Below are positions 26,001 to 39,597 of a stretch of DNA of 64,000 bases, one piece after another. Source of the stretch: Cyanoderma ruficeps. Taxonomy: Eukaryota; Chordata; Aves; Passeriformes; Timaliidae. The notes beneath the pieces were generated by a model that saw only the letters and a list, made by a program, of their open reading frames with translations, did no database searches and had not been told where the DNA came from. Position numbers and translations under genes: made by a program. Where the stretch lies: assembly GCA_008694505.1 (NCBI GenBank), contig VZDJ01006585.1:12247863-12311862 (forward strand). Direction: 5' to 3'. Every line of letters starts with the position of its first letter. The first letter of the stretch is position 1.

Positions 26001-27199
26001 ATGAATGCAGAAGTGGGAAGAGAGAAGAGAAAATTTAAATTAAAAAATAAATATATACAAAATAAAGAAAAAAAGGATTATGCTTTTTTTAGACCAGAGG
26101 AGGCAGAGTGAGAAACAATTATAGGGAGACTAAAAATAGGAATAAAGATATATGGCATGTGTTCTAATTGATTAAAAAAAAAGAATATTAGATCAAAATC
26201 CTCAGCATCCAGATTCATTTTTAAATATTAAAACATATTTTATTTATTATGCAGTTATGAAAGGTTTTTTTATGAAAAAACATGAAAAACAAATGATAGG
26301 TTATAATTTGTCACATAAATAAGTAACATAGAGATCTCCAGTATTTTAAGTATTGAATCTTAGTTTATTTACCTTTAATAAATGATTCACAGGTGGACTT
26401 CCCTTTTTGAAAATGGCTGCTAAAGGAAACATCTGCGAGACCTCATGTAGGAGCAAAGATGCTGGAACCTAACATGCACCAGCTAGTGCCTTGTTTATAC
26501 AGGTATGCACTTTTCATAGAGATTTACTTAAAAGAAGCAAGATTAAACAAAATTGACATTTATGGTGTATAGCTACAGTTGAGTTCAACAATGCAGTTCC
26601 CCCTCCTTTCTTTTCCATCTACTCCCACCCTTGTAGTGAAGTCAATCAAGGCTCATTGATGTGGAAAAACAAGCTGGGAAATATGTGCCATTATTGTGTA
26701 TTATGAGATTTCTACTATTTTCTACTTTTATTTAGGAAAGAAATATGAACACTGCTTTTGCTGTTCAATTTCCACTCATGTCTTGAATTAGGGTGTGGAT
26801 AATCATGGAATTTCATTACATGAACATGCTAAACCTCAAAAGGCTGTTCAGTTCACTGGAACTTCTGAGTGAAAGTTTAAGGCAGTTCTTATTTTTTCAG
26901 TACTGGCTCATTCATTCCTAGGTCTGGTACAATAATTCGGCTCTTCCTAAGGTAGCTGTAAAAGGCTAGAAAAGATTTAACATCTACATTCTGACCTCAT
27001 ACAAACCAAAAATAAGAAATATAGAACAAATATTTCCTTTTTTTTAAACACATGGATGCCTCTTAGAATAATTTCAAAAAGTTTAAATTAATTATTCTGA
27101 GTTAAACTAGAGGTTTATTTAACCCAGTGTTATTTCTCTGTCCTTGGCTACATGCTTATTAAAGGTCAATATAATATTTCACCACTGTATTATCAGATT
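20088..27199. other. Unassigned AT-rich region without a gene
   Basis: Seven kilobases with no recognised transposon. The stretch 22150-22990 is somewhat richer in G+C and carries short overlapping frames on both strands (116 codons plus at 22152, 97 codons minus at 22082), without recognisable domains. A stem-loop with a 10-bp stem lies at 24054-24084. 26390-26510 is a relatively complex, repeat-free stretch. Confidence 0.5.
24054..24084. repeat. Inverted repeat, 10-bp stem and 11-nt loop
   Basis: TGTAATACCT (24054-24063) pairs with AGGTATTACA (24075-24084). The loop and right arm also carry CCTAAG-type direct repeats. No associated gene. Confidence 0.8.
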
Positions 27200-27830
27200 T
27201 TGGCAATTAGCACTTAAGGTCTTCTGTAGTGAAGACTTTACTTCTGTATCACGGTGTTTAATAGACCTTGCTGGATATTTCTCTTATGAATTTGTCTAAT
27301 CTACTTTTGATCCCATTTGTACTTCTGACATCTAAAATATCCTGTGGCAATGAGTGCCAGAATTTAATTACGCATTCTGTGAAAATCTGCTTCTCTTGAT
27401 TTGTTTTAAACCAGTTGCCTTATAATCTCTTTTGCTGTCCCTACTTTCTGTGCTATGAGAAACAATGAAGAATGCTCTCCTATTCATCTGTTCCATGCCA
27501 TTCATTATTTTATACACTTTTATCATACCATAACACCTGTTAGCAGAACCTGATGATTCTTGTTCTATTTGATTTTTCTTTCTACAGAAACCATTTTATA
27601 CTTCTGAGAATTCTTCTACATATCAATTATATCCTTCTTGTCACCAGAACTGTATGCAATATTTGAGCAATTGGAATGCCACAGAGGTATTAGTGACACA
27701 GCAGTATTATCTGTTCTTTTCTCTGTTCTTAATAGGTCATGATGTTCACTTTGGCTTTTTGACCTCAGATGAATACTGAGCTGATTTTTCTTGAGTTCAG
27801 ATGCAGATCTCTCACATAACTGACTAAAAG
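27200..27830 (-). mobile_element. Ancient, diverged CR1-type LINE fragment, minus strand
   Basis: On the plus strand the order of blocks follows the antisense of an old CR1/L3-like LINE 3' half: CTCCACAAC-like CATCTAAAATATCCTGTGGC, then CAATGAGTGCCAGAATTTAA, CTGTGAAAATCTGCTTCTC, CCATTCATTATTTTATACAC, TTTTATCATACCATAAC, GTCACCAGAACTGTATGCAA, and CACTTTGGCTTTTTGACC. This is the family common in reptiles and also seen as old copies in other amniotes; it differs from the younger avian CR1 at 59944-60392. It encodes the C-terminal reverse-transcriptase region and 3' end. Divergence is high, with no open frame, so insertion is old. The ends are approximate. Confidence 0.7.
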
Positions 27831-30800
27831 GAAAATTTAAGCCCATCAAAATGCATGTACAGTTAGAATTGTAGTTCCCTCTGTGCATTAAAATTTTTGA
27901 TACCATTTTTTCCCACAATATTTTTTTTGATTGAGATTCTTTTTCTACTCTTTCAATTTGTTTACTTATGACTATTCTCAAGTGTCATTAACCATCAAAC
28001 CTTTATCACGACACTACTCATTTTTCTGTATTAGGTTTGTTAGGAAGTTCACTTGATCTGCTCAAATACCTTTCATGACACAATCCCATGTTATCTTGAA
28101 CATTAGCCATTTATGGCTACTAGTATTTTCATATTAGGTAACTAGTTATTGATACACAAGATCTTATTTCCAATGACAGTGTAAAAAAAACCCACAAAAC
28201 TCTAAGTCTGTAAAATATTCCTTCCTTCTGCAAAGCAAGTTTTATTCTTCACCATTATATTTCAGTTGCCATGTCTCTTATTAACATAATGTTGATTAGT
28301 AGAGTCAAAACTAAGTACTTGTTATTGTAGAAAGGCTGACCTTGCTTTAATCTGTAGAATTTCTGTATTGGGAGAGCTAAAGGATTTGAGAGGGAAAAAG
28401 GCAAAATTACTCCTTCCATATCTGGTAGATGATGTTCAGTACAGATTATTATCGCAGGGCAGCCATTCCAGCGAAAGTTAAACTTTTTTCTGCACAGTAA
28501 ACCTATTAAATTGTGCACTTAGTCATAATCTGAACATGGTATTTTCCAAGAGGAAAAATCTTTTCTTGCACTTAATTATTTTGTCTGTGTGTTAAAAGGA
28601 CATTTTCTGGAATCTTTCTGGTATTTTCTATGTCTAGTATTAATAATTTCTGGAATCATCACAGTCAAAGAGAATTGCGTGCATTAAAGTGAATATTCAC
28701 TCAGAAATAACTTCAGATCCAGTCACTCAGGAATGACCATTTGTCTGTTGGGGGTTTGACCTTCTAAACACTTAGCTAAAAGAGAGAGGACATCTGTTGC
28801 TAAAATGGAAAGGAGTCATATTTCACTTTTCTTATAGAGATAGCTACTGGAGTTTTCTTTTATTGTAAACACAAGAAGGTATGTTGTAGTTGATGTCCCA
28901 TGCAGGAAAGACAGGAGGATTTGTAGATGCTTCTTCGTTTTTCAGGTTTATTTCTGATGTATATGGAATTTTTCCTTTGGCCTTTTTCTAATACTCAGCT
29001 CATAGTATTCATCTAAGCACAAAATAGCTTCAAATACAGGACCATGTATTGTTGTAGCATCCTGAAACAATTAGTTGGTGGAGTCAAGTAAGAGAAAGAA
29101 GAGAAAAAAAATAACAATAAAAATGTCTTATAAAAATACTGAGAGGTTCTGCCCGTCACCTATTTAGCTAAATGATTTTAGATTGACAAATGAAGAAAAA
29201 TATGTCAGAAAAAAAAGTATGAGAAGCAGAAAAAAACCAAAAAAACAAACTTCCTGGCAGAGGAGATTAAGAGTTGTCATAATAATCAAATAGATTTTAT
29301 CTTAAAGCCAAAATATTCTGTGAATATCAAGAAGAAGATGATAAATTAGATATATATAAGGTGTATAAAAATATGAATTTATTTTCATCTTGAAAAATTA
29401 TCACCAATGATTTTTCTCTTATAATAGAAGTTAATTTTCACATTTTCACCTTTTTTTTTCCCTAATTCCTTGGAAATGTTATTTCTATAAGCTTGACCCT
29501 GAGAAGTGCTTCAGATTTTTTCCTCAAAAGCAAAATAATTTTCAGATGTGAATTTTTTCTACTTGACAGCTAGAACAATAATTTCCTGCCAACAAAAATG
29601 CTATTTACTTAAATCAGCATGACTTTATGGTTTTTCACTTTTTTTTTTCACCTAAATGCATAAATATTAATTTCCACATTCTTTTTAACGTCTTCAAGAG
29701 TTTTGAGTTTTGCTGATCAATAATTTAGTGCACAGACATTGTGCTTTTTTTTGTTTTGGTGAAAAACTGTTGCTTAGAAAAATTTTGGTAAGGTTAAACT
29801 TGGAGTTTAGTCAAGTCATAATTTGCCAAAATTATTATAACCTCTGAAGTTTGAGATTTGTAACAGAAAAGCTCATGACCTTTTAACTGTAATAGATGTA
29901 ACATAGTACCCTAATAATTGAACATTAGTACCCTAATGATTTCAACATAAAACCAGAGAAGGAAGCAAGCTGAGACTTCAGCTCTTATATCTCCCTAGGT
30001 TGTATTTGAGATCTAAAATTATTTTTGTTTTTTTTCTCTAACAGGTAAATAACCAGTTTATCTTAATTAGACTAGATTATGGGAAATGAAAGTGTTATTG
30101 AAAACAGCAATGGAGCAGAATATTGTCTTTTATTAAGAGCATTATCTTGTAAATGTCTTAAGCTGTCTGGTTACCATGATAAATAGGTTGGGGTACATGC
30201 ACACTTTAATTACTAACAGTGAAATCTGCTGAAATTGAAGTATTGCACTTGGTAAGAACTATTAATTTTGAAATGACCCATTTAATAGTGACCTGTGGTA
30301 TCAAAGTATGGATTTAAATTGGTAATTAATAAAAGTCCATTTCTGGAAATGCTAACACAAGAGCTCAATAAAAATGCTAAGTAGGACTCAAATACCACAG
30401 ACAGTTTATTGACATTTTAATACATATTACTTATGCTAAATACTTTTGTACACCCAGAACTGAGGATGAGAGGATAACAATGGACATATTTCCCAGCTAG
30501 CAGTTGGGAGATCAGTGGCACACTTAGTGGACTATCTCACTTTTGTAAGTTTTAATCCTCCTTATAATGGAGGAACATGGCATGACTTCTTTTTGAAGCT
30601 GCATTTAGAAAATGAACCATTTTATCTCAGACTGCAGAGAACAAGAATTCTGCTTTAAAAAAAAAAAATTAACTAGGTCTCATCAGACTATATTTCTAAT
30701 GTCCAGGAGATGAGTAAAGTGAGCTCTCCATGATTTAATAGTGAAAGTGTCACTGCTTGCATAAAAACAAAAGCTGACATATTATCTGTCTGGTTTCTTC

Positions 30801-32519
30801 CTCTTACATATCTGAAAACTGACATTTCAGACGCTCAAAACATCTCATAAAATCCTGATTGCACGTGTCAGAAAGTGCAGAAGTTTGTCTTCTGTTCTGT
30901 AGGACAGAATCGGTACTTCTTGAGAAAAATACCAAGTTCTATTCTAAAACATAGTCCCTTTTTCTCAGGCAATCCAAGGATTAATTATCCCAGTTCAGCA
31001 AAATATGTCAGTGCATATTTAAGTCTATAGGATTAGTGTCTTGCTGAATGATGCCCTAAATTTATAGCTATTTTTATTGGTAGAAAGTGTGCTTTAATGG
31101 AATGATAGCATGAATCTTTAAACCGTAAAATAGCAGTTGAGGTATATCATATATCTGTAGAAGACTGCAAAATAATGTTTTTTTCCCCACATACCTAAAT
31201 GTAAGGTAACTTTCTCCTGTGTTAAATATCAGGCTTTGGTTCACGATTATACATATATTTATCCCTCTATCTCCTTTCTGCATGCATATATATATGTATG
31301 TGTGTGTGTGTATNNNNNATACATATGTGTAAAACTTGTATTGAAGACTGCAATTTTTAATAGAAGAGTTTCTGTTTTGTTTTGTTTGTTTTGAAGGAAA
31401 AAGCTGAATTACAGCTTTCTATCTTTTAAAGATGTTCTGGGACTCCCTGTTAAATAAGCAATTAGTAACCACCAGTATCAGTTCTTTGTTACTGTCTGCA
31501 GTAATATCACTTAAAATTTGGTCAGGACAGACCTTCCTTGTAAATTTCAGTGCTTACATTCTTTTGGTGTCAGTTGTTTGCTCTTTCAGGGCTTCACTTT
31601 CATTCTGCCATTTGTGAGCAAAAAGTGATGGGCACTCTCTAGGCAAACATGTTTCTGCCTTTATTTACTCAGCTTTCCATCAAGAATTAGTTCCCACAGG
31701 CATGAAATCACTATAATAGCCTAAATACTACAATCAAACATAACCAATTGCACTGGACATATATAGGGCTTATTTAAACAATGTAATTATTTTTTAAAAC
31801 TACTTATTACAAAGTTTAAGAAATTGGAAATGTTTTACTTATTTGTGATTACTTTTAACTGACAAGAGACAAATTCTGCTCTCTTCAACTGTCTAACTTG
31901 TCTGTTGGGGTATTTCAAAGCTCACAGGTGGCCTGTAACTCTGGACTTCTTTTTGGGGATAATCTTGACAGAGTAGGTAAGAAAAACCAGAGAACACAAT
32001 CAAGTTCTTATGAAGTCATGTCAGAATACAGTTAAGGAGAATATGAATTGTAAATGCTACCAGGATTTGATCCAGGCATAACATTGAGTTTTAATCATCT
32101 AAGCCTTCCCAATTAAAAATGGTAACACAAATCTGAATACTGAAAAGACTTCAGAACCTGGAAGTGCCCATTCTGGAAATTCACATAAGAAACTGCAGCT
32201 CAAACCAGTACTCCATGCTGTATTGAAATTTCTTCTGATTGCTGCTCTGTCCTTAGAGTGATCATCTAAATATCCAGCTTTGCTTTTTAATTAAATTAAC
32301 CAAGAATAATTAGTAGTCTTAGTGATTCCAAATATCTCTCTTTAGAACTACTGTTAAGTTTTGTTTAGTAAAAGGAGTATATTTCTCAAAACTATCAAAG
32401 TTTTTTTTCCCTCGCCTTTTTAAAAATGAGACACCTGCTCACTTGCTTACTTTGGTGCAAAGTCAAAATCATTGTTCTGTATCACCTTAAAATTTATATT
32501 ATCAAATATAGTATTGTTA
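27831..32519. other. Unassigned AT-rich region without a gene
   Basis: No gene or recognised transposon. It includes a TA/TG microsatellite containing five undetermined bases (31283-31327). Confidence 0.55.
31283..31327. repeat. TA/TG microsatellite containing a 5-base assembly gap
   Basis: (TA)n passes into (TG)n and is interrupted by N at 31314-31318, then continues as ATACATATGTGT. The gap very likely reflects length uncertainty in the repeat and not missing unique sequence. Confidence 0.9.
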
Positions 32520-33022
32520 TGTGGTAGGTTGACCTTGGCTAGCTGCCAGATGGTTTCCAAACCACTTCCTCATTTTCCCTCCCTATCAGGATGGGAGAAA
32601 ATAAGATGAAAAGTCTTATGTGCTGATATAAATACAGGGAGGTCACTCACCAATTACTGTCACAGGCAAACCAAACCCAATCTGAGGAACATTAATTTAA
32701 TTTGCTGCCAATTAAAATGGATTTGGATAATGAGAAACATAGACAATTAAAACAAAACCTTCCCTGGACTATCCTCTTTTTTTTAGGTTCACCTTTACTT
32801 CTTCATTATTGACTTCTTTAACTACTGTGGAAAACCTACTCGAGTATGTGCTTTCCAGAGGTGTCTGCAGCTTTTGGAAATATCCACCTGCTCTAACATG
32901 GGTCATTTACAACCTGCAGTGTAGATTTTTGTTATGGGGTAGATCTCTTCACATGCTGAAGGGGAATCTCTGTTCCAGCACCCAGAGCACCTCCTCCCAC
33001 TTCTTCTTCACTGATTTGAACT
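32520..33022 (-). mobile_element. Partial endogenous retrovirus LTR, minus strand
   Basis: Plus-strand reading begins TGTGGTAGGTTGACCTTGGC and continues with TCACTCACCAATTACTGTCAC, TTAATTTAATTTGCTGCCAA and, after deletions, CAGCACCCAGAGCACCTCC. This matches the antisense of a widespread avian ERV LTR. On the minus strand the right-hand part resembles the U5 modules of the plus-strand LTRs at 19560 and 44553, and the minus-strand reading ends GGTCAACCTACCACA. The LTR therefore runs on the minus strand with its 3' end at 32520. The U3 portion beyond 33022 is missing. The open frame at 32809-33024 lies within it and is accidental. Confidence 0.7.
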
Positions 33023-35159
33023 AATTAGCCCTGCTGAAGAGGATCATGTTTCATTCAGATAGCATTGGACCGTGCAATGGTATCTACAATTAAGCATATG
33101 AGTAAATTCTTGCAGGAGAGGACCTTAAATTTCATATCATTCCAACAAACAAACCCTCTGTGGACCAACTAATAATGAGCTTTATATTCAGACAAAGATC
33201 ATATGCCTCTTTAAATAATATAATTCAGGGTAAGAGAAAAATATTATAACATTTTAAATCTTCCCTGCATTAAACTCATGACTGTTTGGTGTTTACTTTG
33301 TTGAAATTGTTTAATCTGTCTAGAAAGTTCTTGTAAGTAAGTAAATTTCCATTTGGCATAATGATGTTACATATTAGCTAGCTACTTTTGTCATCTGGTG
33401 TTAGCAGAGCAAACTTAAAGGAATAACTTGACTTCTTAAAAATAATGGTCCATCACACCTTCAGTCCTTTGGACTCTTGGCATAGAATCCATTATTCTAA
33501 ATTTGTTTCATATTTTTGTGTAACGTTATGCACGGCAAAGAAATGCACAGTGGAATACAGATCATTATAAACTTCATCTGAAGAACTACAATCCAAACTC
33601 TTTCGAATTGATAGAACTAAATTCTAAATTTTTGAAATACACATCTCAACCTAACATTTTTTGAAGGAAGTTCTATTTTCCGTTATTTTTTTACTTTTTA
33701 ATATGGAGTGTCACTTGTTTCAAGTGCATAACAAAAGAAGCTCCACTTGGAGTCTAGTGTCTTTAGTTTAATTACTCTGTTGAGACTGATGTGGCAGATA
33801 TTTAGATAAAAAAACTTTTGGTCACTCAGGCTATGTCTGTATTACTAAGTATAATAGTTTACCGACCATTTTTAAGTCTTGATGTCAAGTAGCACACTGT
33901 AATTTTTACACCAGTCTAAGCTTTTTTCTTCCACAGAACAAGGCTATCTTTTGGAAATGATCCAAAGCCAATATTATATTTTTATTCATATGCAGAAAGC
34001 ATGGTGTGTCATTTGGTATGGGCCAAAACCCTACCAGGATACATTATGGACATATGTGATATATATTCTGTAATGCCAAAAGAAATCCATAAGCCTGAGA
34101 AACTGTCACTTCCTCCAAATTGTATAGCATTTGTTACAATTATTAAATAGATCCTGAAGACAGGGATCAGACTTTTAAGCAAGTCAATTTAGACAATAAA
34201 TGAAAATATAAATATATATGTTGTTATAAACTAGACATAGCTGGTAACAAAAGATTATGTTTTAAAACATCAGGGTAATTTAATTTGATAATTACAAACA
34301 AACTTGCAATTATTATTCCATATTTTTACTTTTTCTTTTTTAATCAAGAAGCACAGAGTTAGCTGGAACACGTACATATGATGCCTCACAGTTTATTAAT
34401 GTACTAAATTCTATGGACTTTGCACATGATTGGCACGTTATTACCTTGCTCCTAGTGGGTTGATTTTATAGAGGTTTCTGTCAAATTAATCAGGATAATA
34501 AGTCTTTTTAAAAGCCATTTCTGCTTCTATAAGCATATGCAGCTCTCCATTTCTCGCACTCAACAAAAATAAAAACACATCAGTGTGTTTTATTGGTCAC
34601 CAGCCATCATGTATTTTTAAATAAGGCTTTTCTAGGGACTAGTAGTATACAAATCTTGTGGCATGGTGAAACCTTCACACTCCTTTATTTACTGCAGTTG
34701 TCCAGGAAGGGATCTATAATTTTAGTGTAAGGTTGCTTTTAGCTTCAGTCCCATACTGCTCCTTTTCTTGTGTCAGCTCTCCTGCAAGTTGAGGCCTGTG
34801 ATATACTATGGGACTAAATGGAAATCAGCAATATTATGTTACTGATGAGCACCAGAGGTAGCATGGTAGTACTGAAAGTGAGAGGGAGAAGTGGGATGAG
34901 ACAGAAGGATTTCCCTACTGCCTGGTTGTCCTACAAAGCCTAACAATCTCACTGACTGTAAACATTGTAAATGCAAAACTACTGTCAAGTGCAAAACAGT
35001 TGAAACTAATTTCTGAGAAATGGCTTTGTGAGAAAAACGAAAATCAAACCAGTACAACTACAACCCACGTGCTCAAAATTATTCATTGCCTTTTCCTGTG
35101 AAATAGACAATAAAGAGAATATACCTGATCTTGAGCATAACTATTAGGAAAGAGGTTCT

Positions 35160-35228
35160 CTCATTCTCTCTCCCCACTTCCTACTTCCCCCTTCCCACTT
35201 CCCACTTTCACCTGCTCCCCCTCTCCCA
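35160..35228. repeat. Pyrimidine-rich tandem-like tract
   Basis: CT-rich sequence with repeated CTTCCCACTT-type units near 35177-35207. It is a polypyrimidine simple repeat. Confidence 0.8.
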
Positions 35229-36799
35229 ATATCCATGGCTCAAAAATCAAGTTGATTAGCCATTTTCCTTTTTTTTTTTTTTAGTCAAATTCAAAAAAAT
35301 ACAGATGTGTTAATTTTGAAAAGGGTTAAGAAATAAAATCTGAGTCTCAAGTAATGCCATTTTACACCTAATTGTTCTATGAGAAAGCTGTCTGAACAAT
35401 GTTGCTTTCTTCCCAATATTTTGCACACTAGTCAGAGGGAAAAAAAACCAAACACAAAAGCCCCCAAAACTTGAAACAAATAACTAAAACACCTTTCCAA
35501 CCAAATTGAAAGAATTGGACATCTATTGACATCACCGATTTTGTCTGCTTTCTCCATGATTTGAACACATATATAATTTTTGTCTTCTTGTCCATGAGCA
35601 CTCATAGATAACTGCCCCAAGGCATATTCATTTAAGGAGGAGCTTTCCAAAATGACAGCAAATCCTTTCTGATTAGTCTCAAAGGACTCCAATCCAGTAT
35701 CCAAGACATTTTTTTTCCTTTCAAATAGTGACTTAGATGAGCACTCTTCTCTCATCTAGATGCAACTGTCTAGAAAATTACTGGTATCATAAATGACCTT
35801 ACAAACAACTGAGAAGCTGAAAAAAATAAACTACAGGGCCACATTTTCTTATCATTTTTCAAACTTGTAGTATTCCTTTTTTCTTTTTTTTAATTTTTTT
35901 TAAAACTTATTTAAAAAGGATAAGATTTGAATGGAATAAACCTTTCAGTTTTCCATTGTTTTCCTTCCTATGAAACTTTGTGCTTTTCTGAAATGTAGTT
36001 TGTGACCCTTTCAGACTTTTTCTCCAGTGTAATAGGTTGATATGTCTTAAGACTTTTGTATCTTCAAGAGTATTTACCAAAACAGTGATTTTCGTTTTCT
36101 GGTGTAGCATAGCATCACAGTGTCTCAAAAGCATCATTGGAAGACAGAATCTTTCTCTTGAGTGCTTGGGTATATTTCAGGGAAGTGTCCTTCCTCAGGT
36201 ATAAAAAGTAATCTGACAAAAGCATTTGTCACCACACTCAACAAGACAATGTTCAAATGTCCAAAGCACCTCTAGTCCCATGGAAACTTTGTTTGCCTGA
36301 TATCCAAGGAACAGTGGAGAGAGAAAAGAAGAATTAGCTTACTTAAGACAAAGAAAAATTATAATAATCCCTTAATTAAGCCATTGAAAAAAGCACATCT
36401 ATTTGTACAAAGTGTCAGTTGGCACTCACAGGGTAGGTATGAAAAACAGAACTGACTGCAAACTCATTGCATGTATGGGACATGGTAGGAGAACCTTGAG
36501 CAAACCTAGTGCCATACCTGGATATGTTTGTTTCCCCTCCCTCCACATTTGCAACTAGCAGAGATTGCAAGAACTTGTCACTTAATGAGATTGCAAGATA
36601 AGCAAAGCTGGGAAATGGAGATACTAGATTTGATTGTGCTATATGTTTGCCTTCTAACTTCACAGCATCTTGATTCTGTGGGTTTTTCAAATTATGTATT
36701 TTAACTACCTGCTAAGAGGCCAGATTTGAAATTACTAGAGTTATTAAATATTTAGATGATTGAATTAATTTGTCATATTCTTTTATTTTTCCTTGGCTC

Positions 36800-36863
36800 T
36801 TTTTTTTTATGGGGGGGGGGTTTGTTTTTGTGGTTTTGGTTTTGGTTTTGGGGTTTTTTTTAA
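36800..36863. repeat. T/G low-complexity tract with G10
   Basis: Nine T, then a run of ten G (36811-36820), then repeated GGTTTT units to 36854 and a T run. GGTTTTGG-type runs could fold into a G-quadruplex, but the sequence alone does not show use. Confidence 0.8.
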
Positions 36864-37680
36864 TACAGTAAGTAAAAGAGGAATTTTTATCCTTTATCAG
36901 ACTTGGACTAGACCAAAATGATTAATTTAGTTTTCTGAATGCCTCCCCTAACTTTGTTGTCAGTCTGAATGAAAGATTTGTAGCAGCACACAAGATTTTT
37001 AAGGTTGTGTTAGTATAAGTCAGCAATCAAACTATTATAATTTAAACATACTATGTAGCCCTAGAGAGTTCATTTTACAAGAAAGATTAGGTGCTTTAGA
37101 GAACAGTATGAGTGAAGGTCTATTTGCCATTATGTTGATGTTTCTGGGAAAATTGGTGGTGATAGTGTCCAATAAGACAGCATACTTTTGTAAAATTTCA
37201 GTCAAAAAAGTTAAGACAATAGAAAAAGACAGGGTCATGGTAATGTTGTTATTCTGTCGCATGTCTATGTTCCATCTTTATTATCTTAGAATCCTGTTAT
37301 TTTTGAATCTCTTATTTACTGAAAATAAAGGAAATCTTTGTTGCATTTCAGTAGCAATGAGTAAAGGCAGAAATTTGCTGAGATTTTTCTTAGTTGATAC
37401 CAAAAATATTGATATATGTTTATATAGGAATCATACCAAATTATGTTTGGTTTCTTATTTCATGTATTATGGCATTTTAGCTAAAATTTAGTGCAAAATG
37501 TTTTTTCAGGAAGTTAATTGAATGCATATGTTATTAAATCTTCTCATATTAATGCTATTTAGTCATCAGGTGATGCAGAAAGGATTCATGTAATTTCCAT
37601 TCAAACAAATCCCACACATAAAACCCACTGAAATCGTATTATAAACTGTTACTAAAAAACATCTAAGAAATATGACTTGT

Positions 37681-37714
37681 TGAAATGTAAAGACAATAAA
37701 TGAAATGTAAAGAC
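37681..37714. repeat. 20-bp tandem duplication, 1.7 copies
   Basis: TGAAATGTAAAGAC occurs at 37681 and again at 37701, separated by AATAAA. Confidence 0.85.
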
Positions 37715-39463
37715 TTCTGCCTTGTTGAGAAGGGAATTGAAATCAGAATCTCTGGGCTTAGTTGAGTGAACTTAAGCAGATATTGTTTTTCCTTTTCCTG
37801 TAAGAGACATAGGAAAGTCATCTTAGTGGAGACTGGAAAGGAAGTTATATGGATAACTGATGGAAACTATTAAACTTTTTTAACAGCAGAACATCCAAAG
37901 CTTTTGATCATTTTGAGTAAATTTTTGTACATATATGAAGACTTTATTTTAGTCCAAAATGACTTTAAAAAGCTTTAAAATATTGATTTTTTCTTATTGG
38001 ATATCTCTTAAAATAGCATGCCTGTACAAAGAGACTGTTTGAAAATATCCTTGCTTTGATAAAAAAATATTTTATTGGTCCTTATTATTATGTCCAGAAT
38101 TGTGGTTTCATCTGTTTTATTAATATGTGTATACAGTGATGGCATGAAATAAATGTGCATTTTTTCAGGATTTTTTTTTTTTTTGAAAATAGGTGAAGTA
38201 GTAAATTTTCTGCATTCTGTAAAGAACAAAGTAACTATATTTTGTAATCCTACCAGCATTAATCATGACACATTGTATTATCTGACTGGGCTATTGATGG
38301 CAAACATCTGCAGTATAAAATAAGTAAAAGAGGGAAAGAATAACTTTGAGAATAATGCTTTATATTCAAATTCCAGTTCCTTTGGGAGCTGGGAACATTC
38401 ATTTTCCCTGTGTTTTGGGTAAAATAAAATTATTTCTTCTTTAAATTTTGCAAGGATCAGACTTCTATGCAACTTCCCTTTATCTTCTCAATCAAGCTGC
38501 TGATGAACAACGGTTGTTTATGTGGTCCAGGCCAAATGGGATAATTTTTTTATAAAGAGAACAAATTACACCTTCTCAATATGTTTTGTATCCCACTAAA
38601 CATATGTAAACAGTTCCATTGCCGAACTGAACACTCTAAAAGACAATTCAGCATGATCTAATGATAAAATAATATAAGTAATAAATAATGATAATAAAAC
38701 AAGTGAGCATTTATTATATGACTAATCTTAAGCAAAAATCCTGAAATCAAAACAGAAATGCACTGAGGAAAGCCTTTATCATTCAAAGCAGCATAAGACA
38801 CCCGCAGACCTTTTTTTCCCCTTGGGTTTGTAAAGTGCAGGTTCATGTGTTCTTCGGTGGCAAAGCTGGTTTAAAAAAATCACTTTTCTAACACCACTTG
38901 CTGATTCCTGCCTCTGTGTTAGAATTTGTCACTTCTTCCAATGTACCAGTGCGACTATTTGTAATGCTGTGCAGCAAAGTGAATCATTGACGTGAATAAC
39001 AAACCTTGGAGACTCATTAATACAGTTCACTTCAGGGATCTATTCTACATTATGGCCTTACAAATGTTTTCAACAGCACAAAAGAGCGGATGGTGAATGA
39101 GAACAAGCAGTGGGGGGTCAAGGTGTATGTGTTTGTGTAGGGAGTGAGGACCTCTTAAATTAGCTTCACTTCCAAGAAAAATATATGTAGAACTATGCTC
39201 TCAGTCTTCCACCTGCTCTCCTCTTTATATACAACTTCTATTCACATTATTTTTTGTTCAACCCTCCAGGGGGTATTCACTACTTAAAGCAAATGTCTGG
39301 TAGTTGAAAATCTATTCTCTTCAGCAAAGTGTAATTTCTGAAGTTAGGAGGGCCCCACTGAATTCCCAATAGCACTGCATACGCTACCATAAATATCTCC
39401 AATTCCCGTCACAAGGTAAGAGTTTTAAGACATTGTTTTCTTTCTTATTTTGGATTTTCTTTA

Positions 39464-39597
39464 TTTCTGATATATATCTTATTTATTCAGATAAATATTA
39501 TTTATTTATTTCAGATATAGCCTTATTTATTTCAGATATAGCCTTTATTTCAGATATATTTCAGATATTTCAAATATTTTGTTTATTTCAGATATAG
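39464..39597. repeat. Degenerate tandem repeat of TTATTTCAGATATA
   Basis: Units of TTATTTCAGATATAG and shorter variants recur about six times between 39481 and 39595, mixed with TTTA units. It is a minisatellite-like expansion. Confidence 0.85.

Noticed and set aside
37108..37491. Longest open frame in the window (127 codons, plus)
   Set aside because: Composition is hydrophobic and low in complexity, a minus-strand frame overlaps it, no domain is recognisable, and there is no splice or promoter context. The length is within chance for 64 kb.
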